From contig OY829326.1 in NCBI GenBank assembly GCA_963691655.1, positions 82,391,235-82,455,234 on the forward strand: a stretch of DNA of 64,000 bases, read 5' to 3'. The number at the start of each line of letters is the position of its first letter. Within the stretch, counting starts at the first letter, position 1. The position numbers and the translations under genes were made by a program. This DNA comes from Toxonevra muliebris. Its lineage: Eukaryota > Arthropoda > Insecta > Diptera > Pallopteridae. The notes beneath the pieces are model-generated. The model searched no databases. It saw only the letters and a list, made by a program, of their open reading frames with translations, and had not been told where the DNA came from. Below, piece by piece: positions 23,227 to 36,000 of this stretch.

Positions 23227-23750
23227 ATTTAAAAATCGTTTATATATAAGACAATTCAAGCTTATGAGAGTGGAAAACCAGCTGAAAGAAAACTTGGTTC
23301 AGGTAAAATATGTACTTTACAGGACAGCAAAAATCGAGGAAAACTAAGGGCTGAAACAGTTGGCAGCACAGAAAAATCATACCGTCAACTTGGTGAAAAA
23401 AAGGTGTGCCTAAAGTTCCAGAACGGCAATCAGCAGCTATTAAGTAGCGCTTGAGTTTGTTTCCCCAAAATTATTTTGCTGCAAAGTTGTCTTATAAGTG
23501 CATCATGGATGACGAGAGTTACTTAACCATTAAAGTATATCAGTGGACGCTAAAATATTACTTCGAGTGTTCTAATGAAGAAACACCTCAGAATGTGAAG
23601 GAAACACGAAAAACAAAGTTTCCTGGGAAACGTTGCTGAATGAAATCGGCACAAATGGAATTGAAAAGGCGATGGGACAAGTACCGAAATATGTGAGGAA
23701 GGACGATCGCTACCGATATAATTTTTGTTTTGTAAACTACAGTTAAGATC
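23227..23750 (+). mobile_element. mariner/maT-type transposase relic
   Basis: Broken frames read YESGKPAERKLGSGKICTL near the N-terminal HTH linker, then CIMDDESYLTI, the hallmark MDDE(T/S)Y of mariner-family transposases at the second catalytic aspartate, then EETPQNVKETRKTKFPGK. It then jumps to a C-terminal-like EIGTNGIEKAMGQVPKYVRK. Internal deletion, stops, and no clear TIRs. Confidence 0.7.
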
Positions 23751-24039
23751 ACCAATATGAAACATCCTAACAAAATTTTCGAATTCATTACAATACAATT
23801 TTTTTATCATAAATGCATTTATCTATATTTCATTCCTCATACGTTACTGCAAATTTTGAATTCATTGTGCTTGAATGGTATAAAAAAAAATAATAGAAAA
23901 TTGAAAATTTGCATACAATTTTTTTTAACGTTTTTCCGAATTTAAATGCTTATAAGTTCTTTATTCTCAAACCGATTTTGATAGACAGATTGTTATTTCC
24001 TTTGATCCTCAACGTCTAATAAAGAAATTGGGGCTAAAA

Positions 24040-26300
24040 TTTATTGTTATAAAAAAGCGGATTGGACACGATTCGGTAAGCTGGTCTAAGAAAGAATTCG
24101 CGTCGTTCCTAAACTCCCGACAATAGAGTCAATTGAGGAAGCCTCTAATACATTAGGGCGAATCTTGGTTGATTGCTATGAGATGGTGTGCCCGGAACGT
24201 AGGAGTAGACAAGGTAAGGCTGTCGCTGAGCTTTCGAAACAACGGAAAAATTCCAGGAAGCTTCTGAATCCAGCCCTTAAATCTCGTTTAGAAGTGGACT
24301 GAACTGAACTACCGTCAGCTGCAAAAGGACTATAAGAAGAAGGTGAAATTTTTATAACTGAACTCTTATAGAAATTTTTGCAGTGAAATGGTAGAAGGGC
24401 TCGGCGAGGCTATGCAAAGTTCTTTAAAGGGACCGGACGGCTAAGCTGGACTCACTTCTCAAGCCCGATGGCTCCTACACCAGGTTGGTTAGGTTGGAGT
24501 GGCTGTCGAGAGACACACTTAGGCCTGAAGGGCCCATTGTGATACCACATAGTTGGACCTACAGTTTAACGCCGATTCCGAACGGCGGTGTGGCAATTTT
24601 TTATCGGCTTGGTGGTTTTGCCATTACCAACCAATGTGTGTACTTGTACACTCTTATAATTCTCATACACTTTATATTGATAGTGAATATAAGAAAGTAA
24701 TGAAAATTAACCACCAGACGAAGACGGGAATCGAAGCCGAACCTCCCAGATGAAAGCCTAGTGCACTATCCACTAGGCTATCGAGGTCGTCCTACACCAA
24801 CTCTAGGACAGAAATTAATGACGTACTCCTTGCAACGCACTTCCCGGGTTGCAAGGTAGCTGCTCCTCAGAGCGCTGTCAATACTCCTGGTCAGGTTGGC
24901 TCTAGTACCAGAAGGCTCGACTGGTTTATAGCCTCTAGGATAGTCACCGAAGAGACATTAAGGATTGCCTTTTCGTCATTCGATGACTTTAAGTCCCCTG
25001 GACCCGATGGCATTTATCCAATCATGCTAAAGCGGGGAGGGACAAACCTTATGAAGATTCTGGAAAGGATCTTCACGGCATGTCTCGCTCACGAATATAT
25101 TCCACGTCTTTGGCGCTCGGTTAAAGTTGTATTTATTCCTAAACCGGGAAGGGATAACTACGCTCTACCGAAGAGTTTCCGACCGATAAGCTTGACATCG
25201 TTTTTGCTTAAAAGTCTGGAACGCATGGTCGAGAAGCACATCAGGCTGAAGGTTCTAAGCCAAAACCCTCTCAATTTTCGACAACATGCTTATCAGAGTG
25301 GAAAATCTTGCGAATCAGCTCTTCACGACTGTGTTAGTACAGTTGAACAAGGGCTGGAAGCAGGGAACTACACCCTGGGAGTGTTTGTCGATATCGGAGA
25401 GGCTTTTGACAACGCTACCTTCGACTCGATGTGCTCTTCGGCCAGACAATATGGTGTTGAAGAAATCATTCGATGGATTCATACCATGCCCTCCAAACGG
25501 CTGCTTATTACGGGGGGAGAAGACGATGACAGTGTTATGGTCGAGGTTGAGAAAGGATGCCCCCAAGGGGGCGTACTCTCTCCTCTTCTATGGTGCTTCG
25601 TGGTGGGCTCCCTTCTTAATGACTTCCAAAATTTTGGAGTTCACATCCAAGAGTATGCTGACGATGTGTGCGTACTAATCTCGGGACGGTCCTTACAGAC
25701 GGTGTGTATCAAAATGCAAGAAGTCTTGGACAATATCGAGGTTTGGTGCGATCTGCAAGGTCTTTCAGTGAATCCCAGTAAAAGCACCTTAGAGCTCTTC
25801 ACCAGAAAACGCAAGAAGGATGGCCTGTCACTACCAAAAATGAAGAGAGTAACACTGCAGTTGTCTTCTGAAGTTAAATATTTAGGTGTAACCTTAGATT
25901 GCAAACTGTTATTTAAGACGCACGTCGAGCTGAAGGTCTCGCGTGCATTAAAGGTTTTCTGGCAATGCAGGCGAGCTTTCGGCAAGACTTGGGATCTGAA
26001 TCCAGCTCTGGTATACTGGGTATACATTGCTCTTGTGGGACGTATTGTCACGAATGCCTCTGTAGTATCCTAGGTATCACTGGTGCAATGTGTACTACAT
26101 CTGCCCTCAATGCCTTGATTGACTTGCTTCCTTTGGATCTTCAAATCCATAAAGAAGCGATAAGAGCGGCCTACAGACTCCGGTTAAATGGTGTCTGGCA
26201 TGTCGAGGCGGATGTTGGGCACAGTATGATATGCCACCAGTTGTCAGTACAGTGCCCACTGTTTTTGATGCCCGTGGACAATCATGTGTCTTGTATACGC
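24040..26300 (+). mobile_element. Non-LTR retrotransposon (LINE A), 5' portion: EN end and RT
   Basis: After a degraded 5' part, the RT domain runs 24940-26073: SPGPDGIYPIML, SFRPISLTSFLLKSLERMVE, GVFVDIGEAFDNATF (first catalytic Asp), GCPQGGVLSPLLWC, YADDVCVL (the catalytic YADD box), and SVNPSKSTLELF. The RT frame is open for 349 codons but the upstream part is stop-riddled. A SINE (24483-24789) splits it before the RT, and LINE B separates it from its RNase H part at 28563. RT plus RNase H suggests the I/LOA/R1 group of clades; I cannot fix the clade. Confidence 0.9.
24483..24789 (-). mobile_element. tRNA-Glu-derived SINE inserted in LINE A
   Basis: On the minus strand the head GGACGACCTCGATAGCCTAG...GGTTCGGCTTCGATTCCCG carries A- and B-box promoter motifs and resembles tRNA-Glu(TTC). 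It is followed by a body with CGCCGTTCGGAATCGGCGTT and a 3' tail of CCTAACC repeats. The perfect target duplication TCCTACACCA lies at 24473-24482 and 24790-24799. The tRNA part is a SINE head, not a functional tRNA gene. Confidence 0.95.
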
Positions 26301-28562
26301 TTCGGAAGAAGAAATTGCAATTTCAATTTATTAACAAAAAATAGTAGTACATTAACATATAGAATCTTTACCAGTACTTGAAAAAATATATATAAATACA
26401 ATAAAAGAAAAGTAGAATAGAACTAAAATACTTATAAATAAAAATTAACAGAAAATAAAAGAAGATGAAAATAAATTATTAATAATAAGAAGCTTAACTA
26501 AAAAATAGACAAAGGGAGGTAGTAAAAATTAAACTAACATTTTTGATCTTAAGCAGCAGAGGACGACCTCGATAGCCTAGTGGATAGTGCACTAGACTTT
26601 CATCTGGGAGGTTCGGGTTCGATTCCCGTCTTCGTCTGGTGGTTAATTTTCATTACTTTCTTATATTCACTATCAATATGAAGTGTATGAGAATTATAAG
26701 ATAGTGTACAAGTACACACATTGGTTGGTAATGGCAAAACCACCAAGCCGATAAAAAATTGCCACACCGCCGTTCGGAATCGGCGTTAAACTGTAGGTCC
26801 AACTATGTGGTATCACAATGGGCCGTTCAGGCCTAAGTGTGTCTCTCGACAGCCACTCCAACCTAACCTAACCTAAGCAGCAGAGGGATACATTGATGCA
26901 TAGGTATATAAAACAGATTAAGGGCAAATAAAACAACTAACATAATACCACAACTTTTGAAACAATTTAAAAATTTGCATTTGAACAGAATTTAAGTAGT
27001 AAAGGCTTAACATTATGCAGGCTTATCTTTCTTTTGATTTGTAAAGGAAGTTCATTCCATAGTCTAATGGTGTTAATGAACTTTGGTACAATAAAATTTT
27101 GGCACCTCGCAGACTGAGAGCTTATCATACAAATACAGAGGAGTCTTACTTACAGGAATATACAGTTTCTAGCTTTCCGATAATCAGAAACACTGCAGCC
27201 AAGAATTCGGTTTCTCCATGAAGTTATGTGATCAAATTTTCTCAGGCCGTAAACGTAGCGTGTTACATTATTGAAAGGAACTTCAAGCTTGTGGAGCGAG
27301 TGAGAGTCAACTTTACTGTATATGAGCTCCGAGTAGGTTATAATAGGTAATACTAACTGGATAGCCAGTTTCCGCTTGATATCCACAGGAGTAAATGCAG
27401 CAGATACTCTCAAATTACGAAGTGTTAAGAATACTCTACTAATAACATTATTGACATGATCAACACAAGACAGATTCGAGTTAATATAAAAACCTAAATT
27501 AGTTATTTTGTTAACGAATTTCAATTGAACGATTCCTATAAATAGAGGGGGAATGATAGTAGGTGGAATTTTTCCCTTTGAAATGGGTAACACAAATGAT
27601 TTATCAGCATTTAAACTCAAAGCATTGTCAAAAGCCCATTTACCAATGGTTAATAAATCCTCATTTATTCTTGCACTGAGATCATCATCAAGACCGATAC
27701 GGTTAGAGAAATGCAGCTGAATATCATCAGCATACGCATGAACATTAACATTTTTACACGCAACAAAGATGTCATTAATAAATAGACTAAACAACAAAGG
27801 ACCAAGAATTGATCCTTGTGGTACACCAGATGTTACCGATTTATACTGAGAGTAGGAATCCGCCACTCTTACTCTTTGATCTCATTCTTCCAAATAGCTC
27901 CTCATTAGCTTTATTGAGCTTGCACAAAACCCAAAATAGGACTTTAGCTTTTGACATAACAACAGATGGTTCACAGAATCAAACGCTTTTGAAAAGTCCA
28001 AAAGACAAAGAAGAGTCAGATCCCCCTGATCATAAGGCACATGAATATCGTCCATAATTTTCATCATTGCACCAGATTGAAATGGTGAGAGCAGATTGTT
28101 TTCAAATACGTAATTTGAGATTTGCTCGGGCATGAGTGTTTCACATATTTTAGATAAAGAGGACAAAACACTAATGGGTCAAAAATCATTGATTGCATTC
28201 GCAGATGGTTTTTTAGCTACTGGTAAAATTAATGATATTTTCCACATACTTGGAAAAGAAGACGTAGTAAAGCAATGGTTAATTACATGTGACAATGGAG
28301 CTAAAATATATGGTAAGACAATTTTTAAGAGTTTAATTGGCACACCATCTTCACCCACAGCATTAGATTTTATCCTCTTGACACATCTAAACACATCACT
28401 TTCATTAACAGCAGAGAACTGAAAGAATTTGTTTGTGGGGACAGTAACATGAAAACTACTAACACTAGGACTAATAACACTAGGCTTACAAACAGAAGTA
28501 AAAAAATTATTTAAAAGATCAGGGGCTAATTGACACAGGGAATCATATTTACGGTGCACACC
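26300..28562 (-). mobile_element. Non-LTR retrotransposon (LINE B) inserted into LINE A
   Basis: Minus-strand reading gives, over three frames, VKRIKSNAVGEDGVPIKLLK, LLCLLDFSKAFDSVNH (catalytic Asp), [31 protein letters not shown] (YADD box) and a C-terminal block ending RLWNELPLQIK. Frameshifts at about 28180 and 27870 inactivate it. 5'-truncated near 28562. The sequence resembles CR1/Jockey-type RTs. It lies between LINE A's RT and RNase H, and its 3' UTR side carries SINE 26563-26873. Confidence 0.88.
26563..26873 (+). mobile_element. tRNA-Glu-derived SINE inside LINE B
   Basis: Full-length sister of the 24483-24789 SINE in the opposite orientation: tRNA-Glu(TTC)-like head with GGTTCGGGTTCGATTCCCG, body with CCGCCGTTCGGAATCGGC, tail ACCTAACCTAACC. 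Flanked by the perfect 13-bp duplication TAAGCAGCAGAGG (26550-26562 and 26874-26886). Confidence 0.96.
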
Positions 28563-29390
28563 TAGACTCTTAATATTACGCCATCATTACGTCGATGAGA
28601 CCAAGTACTCTTTTTCCACTGGACAGATGGCGTCAGTCTTACTAACGGAGGTTTTCGCTATCCTAGACGTGGTGAGCTGAATAATTGAGAAGAGGTGGCA
28701 TGGGAAGTGCATAGGTATATGCAGTGATAGTCAAGCTGCACTGATGGCCCTTGCTAACCCTGTCAGCTCCTCAAAATTGGTCAGCGAGTGTAAGGCAAAA
28801 CTAAATAGTGTTGCAAAACACAACAAGTTATGCCTTATATGGGTTCCAGGACACTGTGGTATTGCAGGGAATGAACTAGCTGTGAAACTAGCTAATGAAG
28901 GTTCTGCAATTACACCATGGGATCCAAAACCTTTTCTTGGCATAAGTCATGGGAGATCATGCATTGGATCAACGATATCGTGTGTTCTATCCATAGAGAA
29001 AGATGGTCCGAGCTTGACTCCTGCAAAACAGCAAAATGCTTCGTGAGACAACCTAACAGGAAATCAGTGGAATTTCTTCTCAAACTGAAAAGAAAGGACC
29101 TGAGATTACTGGTGGGTGTCATCATAGGGAACAACACATGTGGTCAGCATATGACTAACATGGGCGTCATCACTGATCCAATTTGCCAATCGTGTCTTGA
29201 GGACGACGATACTACGGAACATTATCTTTGTAGCTGTCCGGTGTTCGCGAGAATCAGATTAAGGCTGTTTGGTAGTGATGAATAATGAGTATGATTGAGT
29301 ATGAATAATGTCCATACTCTCCCTCTTCCTGAGCTTCTAAGGTTCATCAGTGAAACAAAGAAGTTCGAGATTGAGAGACCCTAGACCTTT
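28563..29390 (+). mobile_element. LINE A, 3' portion: RNase H and C-terminal domain
   Basis: Resumes in the LINE A orientation with a ribonuclease H domain (CSDSQAALMAL, LIWVPGHCGIAGNELAV), shifts frame near 28915, and continues with LLVGVIIGNNTCGQHMTNMG and a zinc-knuckle-like CQSCLEDDDTTEHYLCSC. Catalytic DSQAA and PGH.GI..NE motifs are intact. The same RNase H plus C-terminal layout occurs in the LINE at 45592-47800. Confidence 0.88.
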
Positions 29391-29399
29391 CTTCTTCCC

Positions 29400-30002
29400 A
29401 TTTATCCCCACATAATTTTCCTGTCTCTCTACTCTCTTCAACTGGTTCTATCCTTGGATATAGCACAATGGTCCTCGTTGACTGAGTGCTTTGTTTAAGT
29501 CCAGCCCACCCACAACTCTAAACCGTAACTTAATATTCCAATTATATATTTATTTTGAGATAATGGATTATTTGACACTTGGAATTCGTAGCATTTAGAG
29601 CACATGAAAGTCTGAAGAATGAGATTTCTGTTCCATGTTGAGCAGGTGTAATAAAAATAATCGCAATTTACTTGATTAAGTCTTATTATAGCCCTTGTCC
29701 GTTTTAAATAGACGAATATTGAATATTATAAAATTAAAAAAAGAAATAACAAGCTGCGTATTAATCTTAAAGCCTCTTTAAATCAATTAAATAGAAGATG
29801 ATATTCTATTATAAAGTAATAAATAAAAACTATAAATATGAAACTTGATAAACAAAATATATTCTGTTCCGAGTTTGAACAATCCATTTTTAAGTTGTCA
29901 GCAACTTAAAAATATTAAATTTCGATTATTTAAATATACAATAAAAAAATCGTAAAACATATAAACATAAAATTATAACAAAATTCAAAAATTTATTTAA
30001 AA
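29400..30002. other. Upstream region of the 30003-40505 gene
   Basis: AT-rich, with no clear TATA or DRE motif picked out and no other gene recognised. Confidence 0.4.
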
Positions 30003-33000
30003 ATGAATCCAGACCGTCAAGTTGGAGGAAACGATTGTATGTGCTGCTGTAACTGTGGTCCGAAGCCGGCGCCAGATCAATGCATGCAAGTGTGAGTGAA
30101 AACGATATAAATTTATAGATGGTGAACTGGTGTTAGTGAAATGAGCATTTTTTTAGATCGAAATTAGAACCGGCCAACAAGAAGGAGTGCATTTGTACCC
30201 CGAAAATTTGTAGCATTTTTGGAGGTCATGATACAAATTACTATCCAGATGATGCTTGTCCTGGTCCACGTAAGTGATTCTATGCTATCTCTGGTTTATT
30301 TTGTGAAGATTTATTGGCTTATTGGTAATGCTTTGGTTCGTTTTTAAAAATTACCACAAATCCACATTTGAATTGTTATTTGTGAAATTTAATTTTTTTA
30401 AGCTACCAAGCTGTCACATATTGATCAGCATCAGTTTGTAAAAGTTAAGTTATTAAACATATATATTATGTTAGCAGACACAGTTGAGTGGCCACCAGGA
30501 TGACGAATGTGATTTTCTTTTGTCAATTCCCCAGGATTGGTCTAGAATCGATCTATGTACAATTCATCAAAATAGTGATTTTTTCCTTGCTATTGAATAT
30601 AAAGTAAAAAGTCAAGCAAAATTGTGAATCGAAATATACAGAAGTAGGGCTGCCAGAATTTTATAAAGTAATTTTTCGTAACAAAAGTGTTGCACAGATA
30701 TGAGAATGTAAAGTAAGAAGGAATTTCGTCCTAAGTACAATTACTATTAGAACAGACTTCATAACTTTTAATGGAAATTGTATATAAAATCCACAACTAA
30801 TGCATTCTTGAATTTTTGAACAAAATAAAGTTTTAGCCCAATAGAATAAATTTTTAATTTATGAAATGAACAATGATGCTTCCGTACCATAATCCTTTTT
30901 TGTTTTTCAATTGGATACCGTGTTACCGTTGCGAAAAAGTGCTCTAAGGGTTACAAATTCCGGCTTAAGTCGCACAATGACAACACAAGAATTACGGTGG
31001 TTTAAAAAACCATATACAAAATTATACAAGAATTAAAACTTTTAGAATTTTCTTACAGCCCACTGTAAAATTTTTCGTGAAAATTTTTTAGAATTGGCAT
31101 CATCATCAGTTGGATTGCCGAAAAATGTTAAACTGTTATATTTTATGCACTTTCGCATTGAATATTTAACTTTTATGTGGATGCCCGTGCTATTTATTTT
31201 TATTTAAAAATTGATTACTTCTTTAGTAAAAAGGAAAAGCAGCCTAACTCGACTTAAGATGGAAAATATTTTATCATATATTTTAGATTATAAATATTAA
31301 ACTAGTGCGAGTTTTCAAATAATTTTTGATATTATATATCATTTCTATTCTGTCTGAGTGCGTTATTAAAGATTCAGTGCATCTTGTGCTTCTCTGCGGT
31401 CTGATTGTGGTGTCTAATATGGAAAAGATTGTAGAATCAGTAATAAAAATTCAACTTGTAGAGCAATATCTTGATACTAATAAAATTATAATAAATGAAC
31501 TGTATAGATTCAGAGCAAAGCACTTTTGCGAAATAGCTCTAGTCTAGTTAATCTGTGGCGGATACAGGAAACATTTTTGGGGGGAAATAAAAAATAAAAA
31601 TTCTTTATATGAACCAAAACGCCAAAAAGCGGGCTGGAGCGTTTTTTTTTCTTGTTCGTGTATGGTTTTTTTGCTTATTCATAAACTTTATTTCGATGAC
31701 TAACAATTTCAAAGGTATGGCCATGTGAAAACTTACTGGTACGTTACGCATTTTGGGGAAACTCTGTTCTTGTAGCAAAGCATTTCATAATTTCTGTGAT
31801 CTATTTCCAAGGTAAAGTATCGTGGAAAATATAACAATAGATTGGTTTATAATGGGTCGAGAATTAGTAGAATTTTGAGAATAATTTAAGGTCGCTGAAT
31901 TCTATCCTGTATTAAAATTTTCTCTTTCCCATCTGGGATTTTCTTTATATCGACCAGAAACCTATAATTTTGTTTTTTTTTTTGGTGGATTCAATTCTCT
32001 ACCTGGGAATAGAACCCGTTGAACTGGTACTTGAGTCACGTATTTAAGAACTAAATTACCGAAATGATCCATTTTATTAGAACAATCCATTTGGACATTT
32101 TTTAAGAATTTAACCCCATCTGGGAATCGAAACTGAAGCAGATGGAACTCTAGTCAAGCACTCATCTACGAAGTAACCATTGTTGAACGTTGTCGAGCTG
32201 TTTCTGAACTAGATTAGCAGCTTCTGTTGGAGATTAATTTGACGCTAAAATGACAGTATCGCCTGGATAAGTAGCAATAGTAACAACATCAGTTTCAGAC
32301 AATTTGCAGGTAAAAATCGAATAAAGAGCAGGACCCAGAACACTGCCCTGTGGTACTACGGCTTTCACTTGACATTTGGCTGATGTTTCATCATTTACAT
32401 TGACATAGAATATTAAGACTTTAAGACCAAATAAGATAGAGCTGGAAATAAATTTTTTAATTGATGCCAAACTTTTTCAAACGCTTCTTGAATGACCAAA
32501 AATATGGCAGAGCAATATTTTTTGCATTCCAGAAAGCCAGTGATAATATTGATGATATTGCTCAGGAGTCTCGTGCTTATGACGTTTGGTGATTCGGAAC
32601 TAAATTCTTATTTTCTTGTATTATTAGAAATCTACTACTTCGAATATTTTCGAGAATATTGCCAGCAAACTTATAGGTCTATATGAGGGCACTGAGTTTT
32701 CAGGTTTATTTGGTTTAGGTATCATTATTATTTGAGCACATTTAAATAGAGAAGGAAAGTGGTTTAATGAGCAAGATTATTCATTATTCTTATAATTGAA
32801 AGTAAATCGTAATAACTAAAAACAACAATAACTAATTATGCTCACCTTTTGCCTGTTTAAGTTATTAAATTTTGAAGTGTTTGAAAACCTTTTGGGGGGA
32901 AATTTCCCCCTTTCCTTTCCCCCACACCCCCTGGTCCCCGCCCCCCCCTTGTATCCGCCCTGAGTTAATTCACAATGGAAAGAAGAGTTGAATAATAAAA

Positions 33001-36000
33001 ACACATAGTGACAGTTTTTATTTATATAAAAAGAGCATTCGAAGTCTTAGATAGTGCAATACTGTGGTTCAAACTTAATGAGATTGGTATAATATCAGTT
33101 GAACTCGAACGGTTTCGAATCCTTTTAACAAACCGTAAACAACGTACGGTAATTTACTCAGCAATATCTGATGACGTTCCAAAAAATATTGAGTTACCAC
33201 AAGGGTAAGTTTTATCACCTAATTTATTTAATATTTATATACACTGAAGGATAAAAGTCTACATACAGCGCATCATGTTTTTTCAGTTTCTGAAAAACTA
33301 AAAAATCTAATTGAAAAATTAGACTTGCGATTTTATAAACAATGACTATTTATTCAAAAAAAACAAAAAAATTTACTTCGATAATAACATAACGGTAAAT
33401 TCACATGCATAATAAAAAATTATCACGACAAAAGTCTTCATACAGTACGAATCTATCTAACTAATTAGCATAAGCAATTTCATTTTATGCCAATTTCAAT
33501 ATTTAGTGGACCTCTTGGGCGTCAATAGCTGCATGCAGCGTCGTGGCATGGAGACAACTATGTTTGCCGTCTCCTCAACAGTTATTATTCTATTTATGAA
33601 TAAATAATAATCCTTAATAAAAGTGGAAACCAAATTTTTACCTTCGATTTTTAGGTTTAGAGAAACTGAAAATTCGGTGAAATATGTAGACTTTTGTCCT
33701 TCACTGTACATAATATTTGGTCTGCACTCAAATATAGCGAAATAAAATTGTTCACTGATGATGCTCGACTAACGATAAGTGAAGATGGCATCAACGTCTC
33801 TATGATAACATTGCAAGAGCATTTAGACTAATTTATACAGGGTGGTCCCGTTTATGTCTATATAACTTTAAGACATAACTCTGTGGTTAACCCTTTCTCT
33901 ACATTGATGCCATATGGGGCATCATATGACATAAAACAGGTGTGATACAAAGTTTACTAATAACATTATACAGGTAAACCTCGCCGAACATGTACTTCTT
34001 ACCAGGGCCGTAGCCAGAAATTTTTTTCGGGGGGAGAGGGGGGGGAAGGCATTTTCATTTGAAGAAAATATTCATAAACAATTTTTATCAAACTGATTTT
34101 TAAATACAATAAATTAACTCGATGACACATTTGATGGACCCTATCAGACTAAGGACAAAAGTAGATAAATGTCTTAAAACTTTTGGAAAAATTTTCCGAT
34201 TTTTTTAATCTTAACCTCAAAAAATTGGTCAACAGTGACAAAAAGAGATCATTCTAGTCGTGGTGCTCTGAGCAATAATGCGTTAAAAAATTAATTACAT
34301 TTTCAGATTGTCTCCTAAAAATGCATGGGTTTTGCTGATAAGATGGAGTTTTTGCGAAAGAATTTTTCACGTTGAACATGAATCTGAGGTCAAAAACTTC
34401 CCATTACGTCACGTTTTAGGAAAAAAATGGGGTTCAACCAAGTGTAATTTTACAAGGATCTGATAGTTTTTTCTATTTTTTATTAATTTTTAAACTTTTC
34501 AAACTGATTCAGGACGAAACTTTACTGTTACTTACCTAGAAAAACTATGAATGCATCTTCTCTTTTTGAATCCGTAGTCAAACCTCATGTCGAAGATAAC
34601 AAAAAGGATTTGAACGCATAGTTTAACTAAGATTTCAAATTTATTTTTTATATTTGACTTTTTTTAAAAAAAAACCGATGGAAGTAAAAATATCGTTAAA
34701 TAGATTTTATTTAGACTTTTTTTCCATCCATTGGCAATTAATCTCAAAAATTAGAATAAAGTTTCCACATTTCGGGGGGGAGGGGTAGGTCAGAACCCCC
34801 AAAATCACCCCCCAAAAATACGGCCTTGCTTCTTACAGTATGGCCTCGTTTTCACTTTTTGCGACATATTTTCGTTTAACACGATGATAAAAAACAATGG
34901 ATGTGTGCTAGGTACGCAAGATATTTGATGTGTAAACAGTTAAGCCTACTGAATGCCATAAACATAAGCTCACATATGTATAGCCATATATAGGGATTTG
35001 ATATATAATATATATGGTAGGTAAATAATTCAAACTAAAACAATTCTTTTATAAACTTAAAAATTTGATAGATATCATTATCTTTTATATATAATAGCCT
35101 AATTCACTATAAATTGCAAATGGTCTTACATCATTGCAAATGCAAATTTTTATTCCATATCGCATATATTTGTTGTTGTGATAGCAAAAATATTTTGCAA
35201 TTGCACCAAATCTTAATTGCCTTATTTTTCTTTTACTCGATGCATTTTGATCGAGGCACGATATGTTCGCATATACGCAGCTGTAATTGCATCTTTTTTC
35301 CGCGCTTTAAGTTTTTCTTCTTGCTGATTTGAAATTTTATTAAATGTGAAAATTTTACATAACGTCGCATGAGAATTGATTTGGCGTATAGGTATATGAC
35401 TTTGTACACACATTCATAATTCTCTGGCGACGATAAGTGCTTTCCGCATTTAACCTTAGAAAGGCAACAGGGGTGACCAGTCACAGTCGAATTCTGGTCT
35501 CAGTTTTGTTCTAGTTATCTTTAAATTTGACCTGTATTTGATAAAATGTTTGCACTAAAACTTTTGGTCTAGGTCTGGGTTTTGGTCGATAGTGAGTCTG
35601 ATATTTATCTTTTAATTTAGTAAAATCAGGCCCCCCAACCCAAATCCTAGAACCGCCACTGCTTCAAACTACCAGGCATGTTCCAGAATTTACTTTCGAG
35701 TGAAAGTGAATTGAAATCACATCAATTTCACTATTCGGTGTTCTATAAGGGCGATGTTACACGATTAATGTTTTGCTGTCAAACAATGAAATTTTTGTTG
35801 CTTTGAAAAATGAACACTGAGCAAAAGAGAGGATGAACACATTTCACTTCAAATTTTTTTACTGTCGAAAAAAACCTGCATCACTTCAAATAAAATGGGG
35901 TTGCTGAAGATGCACTGTTGCATTTTATTGGAAAATACTAATATTTAATGAAAAATACTAGACTTTTTACTAACTGTTAAATACATTTTTTTTCTTTGCC

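Larger units (their letters stand above)
31326..33830 (+). mobile_element. Reverse-transcriptase relic (LINE C) split by two insertions, in intron 2
   Basis: Three collinear RT pieces: 31400-31545 (SNMEKIVESVIKIQLVEQYL, then FRAKHFCEIAL), 33009-33240 (VFIYIKRAFEVLDSAILWF, TNRKQRTVIYSA, IELPQG.VLSPNLFNIYI) and 33715-33830 (NIWSALKYSEIKLFTDDARL). They match consecutive RT blocks up to the F(A/T)DDA box. The gaps are exactly the insertions 31554-32962 and 33242-33706. The element is dead: catalytic D in IKRAF replaced or shifted, stops. Confidence 0.85.
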
